This document shows, piece by piece, positions 53,501 through 62,174 of a DNA stretch of 64,000 nucleotides (positions within the stretch are counted from its first letter, which is position 1; every line of letters starts with the position of its first letter). Below the pieces are notes generated by a model. The model was not told the DNA's origin. It made no database searches and was given only the letters and a program-made list of their open reading frames with translations. Where the stretch lies: assembly GCF_004015185.1 (NCBI RefSeq), contig NZ_CP025746.1, forward strand, positions 5,845,776 to 5,909,775, written 5' to 3'. A program made the translations under genes and the position numbers. The stretch is from Clostridium manihotivorum. Lineage in GTDB: Bacteria; Bacillota; Clostridia; Clostridiales; Clostridiaceae.

Positions 53501-55679
53501 CAGTTACAGAACTCTTATCAAAAGTCACCTTTGCTCCATCTACCTTTACATCATAAGACATAGTAGATATAAACTCTTGATCCTGTTCAGTTAATACCCC
53601 TCCATAGTTTTCTAAGTCATAGGTGGCATCCTTATCTCCGTAATTTTTAAGAGTTAAGTCAAAGGAAGCTTCATTACCTATTTGCTTTAAAGCTACGTAA
53701 GAATTACCATCATTTGTTACAGTAACCTTATTATTTATAGCTTTTTCAGTTTGTATCATACCTGCACCTTGTCTTCTTGGAGAATATGGTGTATCTGTAT
53801 GATACTTGTCCATTTCTATTGTAGCAGTATTAACAGTTGTGTTCTTTGCAAGATCAACTAGATCTCTTCCCTTTAAATTAGGATTAGCTTTCTTCAAAGC
53901 TTCTACTATAAGAGCTTCACTACCTGCTACATGAGGTGAAGCCATGGAAGTACCACTCATTACTTCATATTGATTGTTGTTTACTGTAGAGAATATATTT
54001 CCACCAGGTGCAGAAATCTGTGGCTTAAAGTCTAAGTTAGGTGTTGGCCCCCAAGATGTAAAGTCTGAAAAATCTCCAGCATTAACATTAGGAGTTATAA
54101 CTCTTTCAGTTCCAAACTTAACTTTACCGCCATTCTTAGCCAAATCAGCAAGCTTTTTACCATCTGTATTCGTAACAAATACGCCTGGTATGGTTATTGA
54201 TGGATCTGTAGCCATATTTATATAAGCATCTCCACCAGCTTCGCTGTTATAAATAATAGCAGCTACAGCTCCTTGACCTTGAGCATTTTTCTTCTTATCA
54301 ACAAAATTAATACTACCTCTTTTTATAAGAGCAACCTTGCCTTTTACATCTTTTCCTGTAAAATCGGACGCTTGTCCAAGTCCGCAATCTACTATTTCAA
54401 AATCCTTTGTTGGATCCAAAACCTTTGAAGGAAGTACATCTGAAGTTGTATATCCTGCTTTTGTTTCTTTTCCATCTTCAAGGGTGATAGCAGATAGTGT
54501 CACACTTGTGTTCTCATAGCTAGCTACTTGAAGTGCATCCTTAGCAAGTCCAGGAGATCCAACTAAGCCTGTATCTGTCATATTTGATTGTTTATATGGA
54601 GCAGTAGAATACTGAGAGTTACCTGCAGATACTACTACTACTGTTCCTGCATCAACAGCCTTCTTTATAGCTACTTGTTCAGGGTCATCGTCTTCTTGGA
54701 AGCTTGCTGTAGATCCTAAACTCATATTTATAATATCAGCACCTTGATTTACTGATTCTTCTATTGCAGCAACTATATCATCGGAATATGCTCCTTGTAT
54801 TTGCGGGTTATTTGAGAATACCTTCATAGCAAGAAGCTGAGCTTCAGGTGCAACACCTTTTATACCGTTGTTAGCTGCTATATCCGCATCACTTCCATTG
54901 GCTCCAACTATACCTGCAACGTGCATACCATGCATGCTAGAGGTTGTATCTCTAACTTCATCATTTTTATCAGCAAAGTTATACCCATACGGAACCTTAT
55001 CAGTATAGAACTTACCTGGACCGCCTTTTTTTATGTTAGCCTCAGTAAGTTTTTCTTTACTAGTATCTGTAAGCTTCATATCTTTATGGGTGTAATCTAT
55101 ACCAGTATCAATTATTGATACTACCATTCCCTCACCTTTTAAACCAAGATCCTTCCAAACCTTAGTTGCTTCTGTTAATTCCTTTGCGGTGTTCATATCT
55201 GGATAATAAACATTTACTACCTTAACATCTTTAACACCCTTTAATTTCTTTATATTGTCTATATCTTTAACCTTTGCATCAATACTAAAACCATTTACTA
55301 CTGTACCAAATGTGTTTCTTATCTTATTACCGGTTATCTCTTTAACATTGTCTTGAACGGTCTTTTGCGAGTCCTTAACAGATTGAATATCTGATTTAAC
55401 TGCAGACTTTAATCCCTTTTCTCTAGCCTTATCTAAGGCTGGCTTTCCATCAAGTTCAACAACCACCCTTACTGAATCATTTGGTTGTTTTCCTTTTAGC
55501 TTGTCCGCTTTTTTAGCAAGACTATTTTTATATTTTTCTGTCGCTATAGCTTTAATATCATTTGCCCCAGTTATCTTTTTGTCTAATGCCTTAACTTGTC
55601 TAGTAAATCCATTAGGCACAACTAAAGCTAATGCAACAAGTGCACTTATGGTTTTTGATAAAACCACTCTGTTTTTCAC
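50523..55679 (-). CDS. Cell-wall-anchored S8 subtilase (lactocepin/C5a-peptidase type) 2
   Basis: The start is GTG at 55677-55679, with GGGGG 9 nt upstream. The 1,718-aa protein has a signal peptide (SKTISALVALALVVPNGFT), an I9 propeptide and the triad Asp in VVSIIDTGIDYTH (near 191), His in MHGMHVAGIVGA (near 250) and Ser in GTSMASPHVAG (near 576). A PA domain lies before the Ser. Fn3-like modules follow, then three tandem Ig-like repeats of about 84 residues, a Ser/Thr linker and the anchor MPKTGS, helix and RRKRFN. The same domain order and anchor occur in subtilase 1, so a tandem duplication is likely. Targets are unknown; nutrition or host-protein cleavage are both possible. Confidence 0.93.
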   Translation of the reverse strand: MKNRVVLSKTISALVALALVVPNGFTRQVKALDKKITGANDIKAIATEKYKNSLAKKADKLKGKQPNDSVRVVVELDGKPALDKAREKGLKSAVKSDIQSVKDSQKTVQDNVKEITGNKIRNTFGTVVNGFSIDAKVKDIDNIKKLKGVKDVKVVNVYYPDMNTAKELTEATKVWKDLGLKGEGMVVSIIDTGIDYTHKDMKLTDTSKEKLTEANIKKGGPGKFYTDKVPYGYNFADKNDEVRDTTSSMHGMHVAGIVGANGSDADIAANNGIKGVAPEAQLLAMKVFSNNPQIQGAYSDDIVAAIEESVNQGADIINMSLGSTASFQEDDDPEQVAIKKAVDAGTVVVVSAGNSQYSTAPYKQSNMTDTGLVGSPGLAKDALQVASYENTSVTLSAITLEDGKETKAGYTTSDVLPSKVLDPTKDFEIVDCGLGQASDFTGKDVKGKVALIKRGSINFVDKKKNAQGQGAVAAIIYNSEAGGDAYINMATDPSITIPGVFVTNTDGKKLADLAKNGGKVKFGTERVITPNVNAGDFSDFTSWGPTPNLDFKPQISAPGGNIFSTVNNNQYEVMSGTSMASPHVAGSEALIVEALKKANPNLKGRDLVDLAKNTTVNTATIEMDKYHTDTPYSPRRQGAGMIQTEKAINNKVTVTNDGNSYVALKQIGNEASFDLTLKNYGDKDATYDLENYGGVLTEQDQEFISTMSYDVKVDGAKVTFDKSSVTVPANGTATVKATLTVPKTVSENRFVEGFVKFNASNVPALVIPFMGYYGDWGKEQIIDKMNYDGDPIFAVSSSAVTSLGDKYMPLGVTGKDSRGDDIVDKDYIAISPNDDSLFDNFVPDLYFLRNAKNVDVELSDETGKVLGLVANDKDIRRKVYNDTDGSGKVASVYNSLAWDGKLYDPTVGVKRAVADGKYYLNIKATVDFAGAKPQDYKIPVKVDTTAPEIKLVSAVPNAAATNGVASYHITLEAKDNLAMSKEDPVVLLNGQLDQDIKNLQVNGGTYSFDANLKADSINDLSVALPDSVYNIGSNDFKINAGSSAPVLFYDDKFTKGFDSPVDTYTVEGKVNTQLKTFKIANQDVKVKDDGTFAVELKLNQGVNVIPIYAEDLSGNKLINYSTKINCDSIAPVINLASPAVNGDGLIVTNQDSITLNGTVEDNGWGYKFEINGEVALNVNVDGATGPEANKKDFSKTIAVKDGDVISLKATDTFGNITENKISVRVDKVAPALTISGVTDGGLYNKSVTPVVTADKKATLTLTLDDKAYSGAAVDAEGKHVLKAKAVDEAGNVTEASVTFEIDKTAPTLSLTGVEDGKLYNADITPAVQTEAGATVKASLDGNAYDFKAVTAEGKHVLEVTSTDKAGNQSTVKVSFEIDKTAPVFNVKNIENGATYLDNVTPSITVDDKTSAVSLLLDGKAYDGAAAIASEGDHVITGTATDKAGNKSAIEIKFTVKQSVKTDKNSDGSVNVSVRKPLDKDGSNVVTSDATNSASFAFENADAMKGGKGSFTLNVGANSINLPFAAFDPNLISNGSSVVINAKVDENSPLTKGLKAVNKVFTFEALIDGNGKQTPVHSFSNEALATITLTFSDDELKGLDRSKLAVFYYNETTKAYEEMATKVDGNKVTFNTPHFSSYIVAEKQVASNTTGTSTTTTTNSGSASGSSANTTASTGSTATTSTPAAMPKTGSVIDSNILVILGLMALAGGAVIIRRKRFN
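51310..52015 (-). repeat. Three tandem Ig-like repeats within subtilase 2
   Basis: Each unit runs from DK(V/T)AP to VTFEI-like strands and holds GV(T/E)DG-LYN, a V(T)PVV strand, LDGKAY and the end GKHVL...A.D.AGN. Units begin near 52015, 51785 and 51555 on the minus strand. Confidence 0.75.
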
Positions 55680-56037
55680 TTAATAAAACCCCCTTTTTAT
55701 AAATAAACTTACACATATGGTACATTACTACATTTTATTCCACAACATACCAATTATCAATAGTTATTATACTTCTGAAATAAATTTATTTTTTTATTAA
55801 AAAAACACACAACTTTTTAATAATATATCACTATATTCTCTATTTTAAAGAAACGCTTTACCGTTTTAAAGCTTTACATTATTTTTTACCTATTTACCTA
55901 TCTTCCTATAAAATTAAATCAGTATCTATAAAGCTTTCTCGACAATAAGAAAAAAAGACAGCCAATAAATTGACTATCTTTCTACTTTGTTATTCTCATA
56001 GTTTATCCTAAGAAAATAATAAATTCATAAGCTACAC
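55680..56037. other. Upstream region of subtilase 2 and 3' end of scrB
   Basis: It holds the scrB terminator (55954-55981) and AT-rich sequence with the subtilase promoter somewhere in 55690-55940. A weak cre-like palindrome (GTAAAGCGTTTC, about 55850-55862) is noted elsewhere as rejected. Confidence 0.5.
55951..55983 (-). terminator. Terminator of the scrK-scrB transcript
   Basis: AAAGACAGCCAA (55954-55965) pairs, with two wobbles, with TTGACTATCTTT (55970-55981). The minus exit has seven Ts. It lies about 57 nt past the scrB stop. Confidence 0.8.
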
Positions 56038-57510
56038 CTAATACTCCCAGAACTTAATATTATTAAACTTTACAGTTCCTCCATTAGAGAAGAACTTCAT
56101 ACTTTTACTTTCTAAGCTTGGAAAAACTCTAAGAGAAAACACCTCTTCACCATCATTTATAAATACCTCTAAAGATGATCTATCTGAAAATATTTGTAGC
56201 TTTAATCTTCTATTATCTTTTAACTTGCAGCTTCTTTCTCCACTTAGCGCCTTGCCCGATTTATTTCTATCTACGGTGAATAGTTTTTGTTTAGGGAAGA
56301 AACTCAGCATCGTATACTCTTCTCCATCTTCTGAGCATCTTAGCTTAAGCCCCACTTCTTCTGCATCTTCTACTTCAATGTCAACACATAATTCATATAC
56401 ATCTCCATAGAAGCCTTCTAAACTTTTCTCATCATCTTTTATTTTAATATTAGTTGCTAAAACACTATTTTTTCTTAACTTTTTAAGTTCTTCTGGAACT
56501 CTTTGATATAACTTATCACCTTTTAACTCAAGCACTCTAGGCAAAGTCAGCATATGAAGCCAATTATGTTCTTTAGTTGGCTGTTCTTCTTCCTCCGGCA
56601 TTCCCATCCATCCATAAATAACTCTTCTATCTAAGTTATCTTTACAAGTTTGTGGTGCATAAAACTCAAAGCCCCTATCAAGCTCAGTAAAACCTCCATG
56701 GTTCATAGCTCCAGTTGCATAGTTCAGACTTCCAACAAAATATCCAGCTTGATATCTATTATTGTATAAAATCCCTTGAGGCTCCATACCCTGAGGACAA
56801 GTTATAAGTACGTCTTTATCTTCAAGGGAGAACAAATCTGGACACTCCCACATATATCCCATATCATCATTATTGTTTATATTACTTCCTGATACTACTC
56901 CTACTAACTTCCAGGCTTTCAGGTTATCTGAGTTATATAGCAAGACTCTTCCTTCTAGGCTTTCCGTTTGAGCACCGAGCACCATATACCATAACTCTCC
57001 TTGCTTCCATACCTTAGGATCTCTAAAGTGAGCTGTATAGCCATCAGGCTGCTTCTCAATAACAGGATTATCTGCATACTTTTCTATAGTAGTACCATTC
57101 TTTGAAAAAGCCATACATTGATAAGACTCTCTATTTCCTTCCTTATCCTTCACATTACCTGTATAAAAGATAACCATCTCTCCATTATGCTCTATAGCAC
57201 TACCTGAATAGCATCCGTGAGATTCATACCACTGTTCTGGAGCCAATCCAACACCGACTTCTTCCCAACATATTAAATCTTTAGATCTTAGATGATACCA
57301 ATACTTTAATCCATGCTTAGTGTCAAGAGGATGCCATTGATAAAATAAATGATAATAGCCCTTATAATACACAAAGCCGTTAGGATCATTGATAAGTCCA
57401 ACTCTCGGTGCTATATGAAACCTAGGTCTATAGTAATCACTCTCCACCAAGTCACTTTTTTTTGCAATCTCTTCTAGTGCACTTTTTATTAACTCTTTAT
57501 TATTAATCAA
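56038..57510 (-). CDS. scrB: Sucrose-6-phosphate hydrolase (GH32)
   Basis: This cytosolic beta-fructosidase splits sucrose-6-phosphate into glucose-6-phosphate and fructose. The start is probably TTG at 57508-57510, with AGGTG 6 nt upstream; a GTG at 57519 lacks such a site. The product is 490 aa. The GH32 motifs are NDPNG near 42 (nucleophile Asp), FRDPKV near 166 and WECPDLF near 223 (acid/base Glu), then a C-terminal beta-sandwich. It begins 9 nt after fructokinase and should be co-transcribed. Pathway partners (PTS transporter, kinase, antiterminator) are adjacent. Confidence 0.95.
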   Translation of the reverse strand: MINNKELIKSALEEIAKKSDLVESDYYRPRFHIAPRVGLINDPNGFVYYKGYYHLFYQWHPLDTKHGLKYWYHLRSKDLICWEEVGVGLAPEQWYESHGCYSGSAIEHNGEMVIFYTGNVKDKEGNRESYQCMAFSKNGTTIEKYADNPVIEKQPDGYTAHFRDPKVWKQGELWYMVLGAQTESLEGRVLLYNSDNLKAWKLVGVVSGSNINNNDDMGYMWECPDLFSLEDKDVLITCPQGMEPQGILYNNRYQAGYFVGSLNYATGAMNHGGFTELDRGFEFYAPQTCKDNLDRRVIYGWMGMPEEEEQPTKEHNWLHMLTLPRVLELKGDKLYQRVPEELKKLRKNSVLATNIKIKDDEKSLEGFYGDVYELCVDIEVEDAEEVGLKLRCSEDGEEYTMLSFFPKQKLFTVDRNKSGKALSGERSCKLKDNRRLKLQIFSDRSSLEVFINDGEEVFSLRVFPSLESKSMKFFSNGGTVKFNNIKFWEY

Positions 57511-57519
57511 AGCAATCAC

Positions 57520-58476
57520 CTACTTAAAATCATTAACTTCCGATAAAGTTGGAAGAGCAGCTATCGCTCCTAACTTAGTGCATACTATAGCACCCACTTT
57601 ATTCGCAAAAGTTATAATATCCTTCATTGCTTCCATATTTCTAACAGATGCTTTAGGTTCCTTTGCTTGAGCTAGCTTATATAAAACTGCACCTACAAAG
57701 GCATCACCTGCTCCTGTAGAGTCTATGGATTTTATACTTATACTTTTTATAACAGCAGTAGCCTCTCCATTAGTGATTAACGTACCTTCTTTTCCTAAGG
57801 TAACTGCTACTGTGCTATTACCAATTGAAGCAATAGCCTTTGCTGCTTCCTCTACTGTAGTTCTGCCCGATATAAGGAGAGCTTCCTCATCACTTACCTT
57901 CACAAAGTCAGCATACTTCATACACCATCTTGAAATATCTACAAACTCTTCTGTTCTACCTTTCCATAAGTCAGTTCTGTAATTAGGATCGAAGGAAATA
58001 AAAGTTCCATTTTCTTTTGCTTTATAAATCAAATCAGTGTAAGTAGCTTTTAAACTTCCACTCAATAAAGCAGTGGCAGAGCCGAAATGAATTATCTTAT
58101 TATTTACAATCTGAGCCACTTCATCCTCACTTAACTCATAAGCTTCGTCGGCTCCTCTATTAAATATAAAGTCTCTTTCTCCATTATCTTTCAAGGAAAC
58201 AAAAGCTAAGGTAGTGCTTTTGTCTTCCATAAGTTTCATATATGAAGTATCAACACCAACCTCTTCAATGGTATTCTTTAAAAACAAACCAAAAGCGTCT
58301 CTTCCTACACTTCCACCAAAATAAGCCTTACCACCTAACTTTGCTATTGCCGAAGTAACATTGGCTGGAGCTCCCCCAGCCTTTTTTATAAAATTGCCCC
58401 CATCTACTAAGCTACTATTAACATCGGAACATATAAAGTCTATCAATAACTCTCCAATACAAAAAATACTATTCAT
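57520..58476 (-). CDS. scrK: Fructokinase (PfkB family)
   Basis: The start is ATG at 58474-58476, with GAGGAG 7 nt upstream. This 318-aa ribokinase-fold sugar kinase has GELLIDF at the N terminus, GGAPANVTSAIAKLGG near 37, and the catalytic/anion-hole motif DSTGAGDAFVGA near 257. It phosphorylates the fructose released by ScrB. Its place between the PTS and hydrolase genes supports the assignment. Confidence 0.93.
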   Translation of the reverse strand: MNSIFCIGELLIDFICSDVNSSLVDGGNFIKKAGGAPANVTSAIAKLGGKAYFGGSVGRDAFGLFLKNTIEEVGVDTSYMKLMEDKSTTLAFVSLKDNGERDFIFNRGADEAYELSEDEVAQIVNNKIIHFGSATALLSGSLKATYTDLIYKAKENGTFISFDPNYRTDLWKGRTEEFVDISRWCMKYADFVKVSDEEALLISGRTTVEEAAKAIASIGNSTVAVTLGKEGTLITNGEATAVIKSISIKSIDSTGAGDAFVGAVLYKLAQAKEPKASVRNMEAMKDIITFANKVGAIVCTKLGAIAALPTLSEVNDFK

Positions 58477-58499
58477 AATACATCTCCTCATAAAATTAA

Positions 58500-58565
58500 G
58501 TTAAATTAAGTGGTTAATCATCTGATGCTCATATAGCATCTCCTTTATAACCACTTAATTTAAAC
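58500..58565. repeat. R2 palindromic repeat, short copy e
   Basis: Arms TTAAATTAAGTGGTTA and TAACCACTTAATTTAA form an inverted repeat around ATCATCTGATGC. The inner part of the full element is missing. Confidence 0.65.
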
Positions 58566-58790
58566 AATATTATTATACATAACCTAAATTAAAACTAAAT
58601 CTCAGAATTTTGAATTATCTAATATTACAACCCAAAATATAACTTTTTAAATTCTTAAATTGTTGTATTCTTAAATTCTTATATTGTTATATTTATATAA
58701 TCATATAATCATATAAATATATAGTATTAATCAGGGTTTAAGGATATTAATACAATTAACTTCACTTTATTTTATAGTTTAAAATAGGTT

Positions 58791-58815
58791 AGCATGCATT
58801 ATATTAATGCATGCT
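58791..58815 (-). terminator. Hairpin after the sucrose PTS gene
   Basis: AGCATGCATTA (58791-58801) pairs perfectly with TAATGCATGCT (58805-58815). The minus exit is AACCTATTTT, so termination may be partial. It lies 8 nt past the scrA stop. Confidence 0.6.
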
Positions 58816-58823
58816 TTAATAAG

Positions 58824-60692
58824 CTAAACTCTTACCTCTATTATTCCTTCTTGCCCAATAGTAGTTCCTTCTTTTATAACATTGATAGCTGAGTAATCAT
58901 CAGTGTTAGCAACAATAATAGGTGTAATTGGTGATAGGTTATTTTTCTTTATGAACTCAATATCTATATCTGCAATTAAATCGCCTTCTCTTACTATATC
59001 TCCATTCTCCACATGTACTGTAAATCCTTCTCCATTAAGCTTTACAGTATCAATTCCTATGTGTATAAGAATTTCAACACCTTTAGTTGACGTTATAGCT
59101 ATAGCATGCTTTGTATCAAATACTGCAGAAACTGTACCACTAACTGGTGATACAACTTTTCCATCCTTAGGATTTACTGCTACCCCTTTTCCTATAACTC
59201 CTGAAGAAAAAGTACTATCTGGAACATCCTTAAGATCGATAATATCTCCATTCATTGGGCTTTTTATGACTTCAACAATGCCTTCTTTTAAATCCACTTT
59301 CTTTTCTTTAGCTTCAACTTCTTCTTTAAAACCTAATATACTAGTTGCTATGAATGCACCTACAAATGCTATAGCCATTCCTATTATATAATGAATCATT
59401 GTAGAACCTGTTACTAACGCAATTCCTGGTATTCCTGTTACCCCTATACCACTCATTCCAACCTTCATTAAGGTAACATATCCACCACCTAAAGCTCCTC
59501 CTATAGCAGCTGCAATAAATGGTCTTACTAACTTAAGATTAACACCAAAGATAGCCGCTTCTGTTATACCTAAAAGACAGGAAACTGATGCTGGCATAGC
59601 GATAGCTTTCATTTTTTCATTCTTTGTCTTAAAGTAAACTGCAAGAGCTGCTCCACCTTGGGCAACGTTTGCCATGGCCCATATTGGTAATAGGAAGTTA
59701 ACACCTATAGCTTTATTAGCTATTAATCCAGCTTCTACTGCATGGAAGCTATGATGAACTCCTGTAATAACTATTGTTGAATATAATCCACCAAAAATCA
59801 AACCTGCTACTGGTCCAGCAGTGTTGTATAAACTTTGTAGTCCAAAGGATATTCCATCACCTAAGAATCTTCCTAAAGGTCCTATTATTAGGAATGAGAA
59901 AAATCCTGTTATCATAAGAGTTAAGAATGGAGTTAGTAAAATATCAAGTACGTTAGGAACAATCTTTCTTAGTCCCTTTTCTATATAAGACATAACCCAA
60001 ACCGCTATAAGAATCGGTAATACTGTTCCTTGATAACCAACCATACCTACATTAAATCCAAATATATTTATATACTTCTCAATACCTGTACCTACGTTCC
60101 ATGCATTTTGAAGATTTGGATGTATTAATATACCACCTAAAGCTGCTGCTAAGTATGGATTTGCGCCAAATTCCTTCGCTGCTGAAAAAGCTATAAGCAC
60201 TGGAAGAAATACAAAGGCTGCGTTTGAAAACATATCAAGAAGTTGGAACATTCCACTCTTTCCATCGAGCCATCCAAACTTTGTACACATTCCAAGTACT
60301 CCCATAAGAAGTCCTGATGCAACTATTGCAGGAATAATAGGTACAAATATATTTGATAACATTCTTGCAAATCTCTGCAGCGGATTCATCTTCTTCATAG
60401 CAACCTTCTTCTGATCGCTTACCGAAGCTTGCTGTATTGAAGTTCCCTTAACTAGTTCTGCATAAACTTTATTAACTGAACCTTGACCTATTATTACTTG
60501 GAATTGGCCAGAGCTTAAAAATGCTCCTTTTACTCCATCTAAATCTTCCAAGTCCTTAGTCTTAGCTAGATTGTCATCTTTCAATACGAATCTTAATCTA
60601 GTAGCGCAATGAGTTGCACTTTCTATGTTCTTTTCTCCTCCTATTAGAGGTAGAATTTCCATCGCTAATTTTTTATAATCCATATAATTCAT
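58824..60692 (-). CDS. scrA: Sucrose-specific PTS transporter, EIIBCA
   Basis: This 622-aa fused PTS permease has EIIB (about 1-85) with the phosphorylated Cys in SATHCATRLRF near 26, EIIC (about 105-455, roughly ten helices, GITEAAIFGVNL) and EIIA of the glucose type (about 490-615) with the His in LIHIGIDTVKLNG near 543. It imports sucrose with phosphorylation. Sucrose is assigned from neighbours (hydrolase and fructokinase); the family also takes beta-glucosides and trehalose. Its leader contains a terminator and RAT site, so it depends on the antiterminator encoded upstream. Confidence 0.9.
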   Translation of the reverse strand: MNYMDYKKLAMEILPLIGGEKNIESATHCATRLRFVLKDDNLAKTKDLEDLDGVKGAFLSSGQFQVIIGQGSVNKVYAELVKGTSIQQASVSDQKKVAMKKMNPLQRFARMLSNIFVPIIPAIVASGLLMGVLGMCTKFGWLDGKSGMFQLLDMFSNAAFVFLPVLIAFSAAKEFGANPYLAAALGGILIHPNLQNAWNVGTGIEKYINIFGFNVGMVGYQGTVLPILIAVWVMSYIEKGLRKIVPNVLDILLTPFLTLMITGFFSFLIIGPLGRFLGDGISFGLQSLYNTAGPVAGLIFGGLYSTIVITGVHHSFHAVEAGLIANKAIGVNFLLPIWAMANVAQGGAALAVYFKTKNEKMKAIAMPASVSCLLGITEAAIFGVNLKLVRPFIAAAIGGALGGGYVTLMKVGMSGIGVTGIPGIALVTGSTMIHYIIGMAIAFVGAFIATSILGFKEEVEAKEKKVDLKEGIVEVIKSPMNGDIIDLKDVPDSTFSSGVIGKGVAVNPKDGKVVSPVSGTVSAVFDTKHAIAITSTKGVEILIHIGIDTVKLNGEGFTVHVENGDIVREGDLIADIDIEFIKKNNLSPITPIIVANTDDYSAINVIKEGTTIGQEGIIEVRV

Positions 60693-60820
60693 CCACCTTT
60701 ATAATTTATAATATCTTTTAACCTAAATTTTTAGGCCATCAAACATTTCAATTTAGTTAACTTTTTAATCATCTCACTTTTAAAGATGCAACTTATTAGA
60801 TTGCAGCCTACTTTTTAAAG

Positions 60821-60895
60821 ATAAAAAAATAACCTAAATTGAAGTAAATAGGATTGTTTATAGATATAAAAATCCACTTACCTTCAATTTAGGTT
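60821..60895 (-). terminator. Antiterminator-controlled terminator before scrA
   Basis: A long stem (60831-60854 with 60872-60895, core CCTAAATTGAAG) carries a T7 minus exit (60821-60830). Its 5' strand overlaps the 3' half of the RAT (AAAACC), so the two folds exclude each other. Confidence 0.85.
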
Positions 60896-60980
60896 TTGCC
60901 TGCAATTTAACGAATTTTTAAGACTTAAATTTATATATCTAACAATACTTATTCTTAAAAATTGAACTCAGTAACAATCC
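60892..60980 (-). promoter_or_regulatory. RAT site of scrA with an expanded loop
   Basis: On the minus strand the two RAT halves are GGATTGTTACTG (60980-60969) and GCAGGCAAAACC (60903-60892), identical to those before the antiterminator gene. Here they are separated by 65 nt instead of 4. The inserted part folds itself (AATTTTTAAGA, 60913-60923, with TCTTAAAAATT, 60953-60963). The antiterminator protein would bind the base of this hairpin. Confidence 0.8.
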
Positions 60981-61000
60981 TAAAATCTAATATTTAATTA

Positions 61001-61837
61001 TTAAACCTTTTTGCTTGTAAGCCTTTGTACATGCAGGATTAGGTATACCATTTCCTCATCAGTAAGCTCATAATCATAGGTTACTTTTATGTAGTCTCTT
61101 ATCTTCTTTACGCAAAGATAGGAAGCTTCATATTTGTCTTTAACTACTTCGTATAAGCTATCATCGCCTGACAACTCCTGCTTATTACTAAACATCCTTT
61201 GAGCAAAAAACTTTAAATGAGTTGTAAATCTATGAAAACTAAGAGACTCCTCGTCAATATCCATCTTATAGTGGTATTTCACTATGCTTAGAATATCTTG
61301 GATAAGCTTTGTTATATTCATAGTATTTGGCATGCTTTCACCAAGAGTAGCATTGATTATATGAAGTGCAATAAATCCTGCTTCATCCTCTGGAAGATCT
61401 ATACCTAACTTATATTTAATATAGTTAATAGCCCACATGCCTATTGAATATTCTTTTCTGTATATTCTTTTTATCTCCCATAACATCTCATTTTTAATAG
61501 GTAGTCCATTTTTGAATCTTTTAATTGCAAAATTTATATGATCTGTTAGTGCTAAAAATATAACATCTTCGAACTTCTTATCCAAAGTCTTCTCAGCATA
61601 CTTTATAATACCACGGGATATATCAACGTATTCCATAGGCGTCTCATTTAATAAACTTTTGAATCGCTCAGAGGCATTCTTACTGTCTAGTTTAAATATC
61701 TTTTCTATTTTGTTTTCTTCGATTTCATCTCCTGAAACTTTCTTAAATGCAATTCCCCTACCCATTATCACTTGCTCAATACCATTTTCATCAATGATTG
61801 TAACAACATTGTTATTTAATACCTTTTCTATTTTCAT
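61001..61837 (-). CDS. BglG/SacT/LicT family transcriptional antiterminator
   Basis: The 278-aa protein has the N-terminal RNA-binding CAT domain (about 1-55; KVLNNNVVTIID, QVIMGRGIAFKK) and two PRD domains (about 65-170 and 175-278) with conserved His residues (TDHINFAIKRF near 97, GFIALHIINA near 160, LHVQRL near 270). When sucrose is present, PTS phosphorylation of the PRDs lets it bind RAT RNA and prevent termination. RAT sites lie before its own gene and before scrA, so it should be both self-regulated and a regulator of the sucrose genes. Confidence 0.94.
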   Translation of the reverse strand: MKIEKVLNNNVVTIIDENGIEQVIMGRGIAFKKVSGDEIEENKIEKIFKLDSKNASERFKSLLNETPMEYVDISRGIIKYAEKTLDKKFEDVIFLALTDHINFAIKRFKNGLPIKNEMLWEIKRIYRKEYSIGMWAINYIKYKLGIDLPEDEAGFIALHIINATLGESMPNTMNITKLIQDILSIVKYHYKMDIDEESLSFHRFTTHLKFFAQRMFSNKQELSGDDSLYEVVKDKYEASYLCVKKIRDYIKVTYDYELTDEEMVYLILHVQRLTSKKV

Positions 61838-62049
61838 GTTATCACTCCGGAGATTGTCTTTTATTTAATAAAGCTAATACTAGGACCTAACATATATAGG
61901 AGCATTTTATACAACTCCGCGGTAGTTATATAAAAATTAACCTATTATATTTCTAATGCTTCCTTGATAAGGCTATTAGAAAATCATAGCAGGCTAAATG
62001 TTAAGCTTTTATTCTATATTAAGTAATTGAAATATTTATTAGCTATATA

Positions 62050-62145
62050 GGTGTATCACTTCATACTAAAATTTATATTTTCAATTCCTCCTCCTAGAAA
62101 CCAGAGTAGTTTTGAAAAAAGATTTCGCATTGAAGTTATACATTT
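62050..62145. repeat. R3 palindromic repeat, copy B
   Basis: GTGTATCACTTCA and TGAAGTTATACAT form the arms. TTTTCAATTCCTCCTCCTAG and TTTTGAAAA inside match copy A. It lies in the transcribed leader of the antiterminator gene. Confidence 0.6.
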
Positions 62146-62174
62146 TTAGTATATATAATTGCAAGATTTATAAA

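Larger units (their letters stand above)
58477..58823. other. Spacer between sucrose PTS and fructokinase genes with R2 copy e
   Basis: It holds R2 copy e (58500-58565), an AT-only run with degenerate short repeats (58640-58730) and a hairpin (58791-58815). A separate promoter for scrK-scrB is possible but not clear. Confidence 0.5.
60693..61000. other. Leader of the sucrose PTS gene
   Basis: It lies between the antiterminator stop and the PTS start and holds the extended RAT site and its terminator. No gene. Confidence 0.8.

Noticed and set aside
55850-55862. cre-like site upstream of subtilase 2
   Set aside because: GTAAAGCGTTTC has the central CG but mismatches at both ends of the consensus; too weak to claim.
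58640-58730. CRISPR-like or tandem repeat array
   Set aside because: The units (TTCTTAAATT, TATAATCA) are degenerate AT-only sequence with no constant length and no unique spacers. No cas genes are present.
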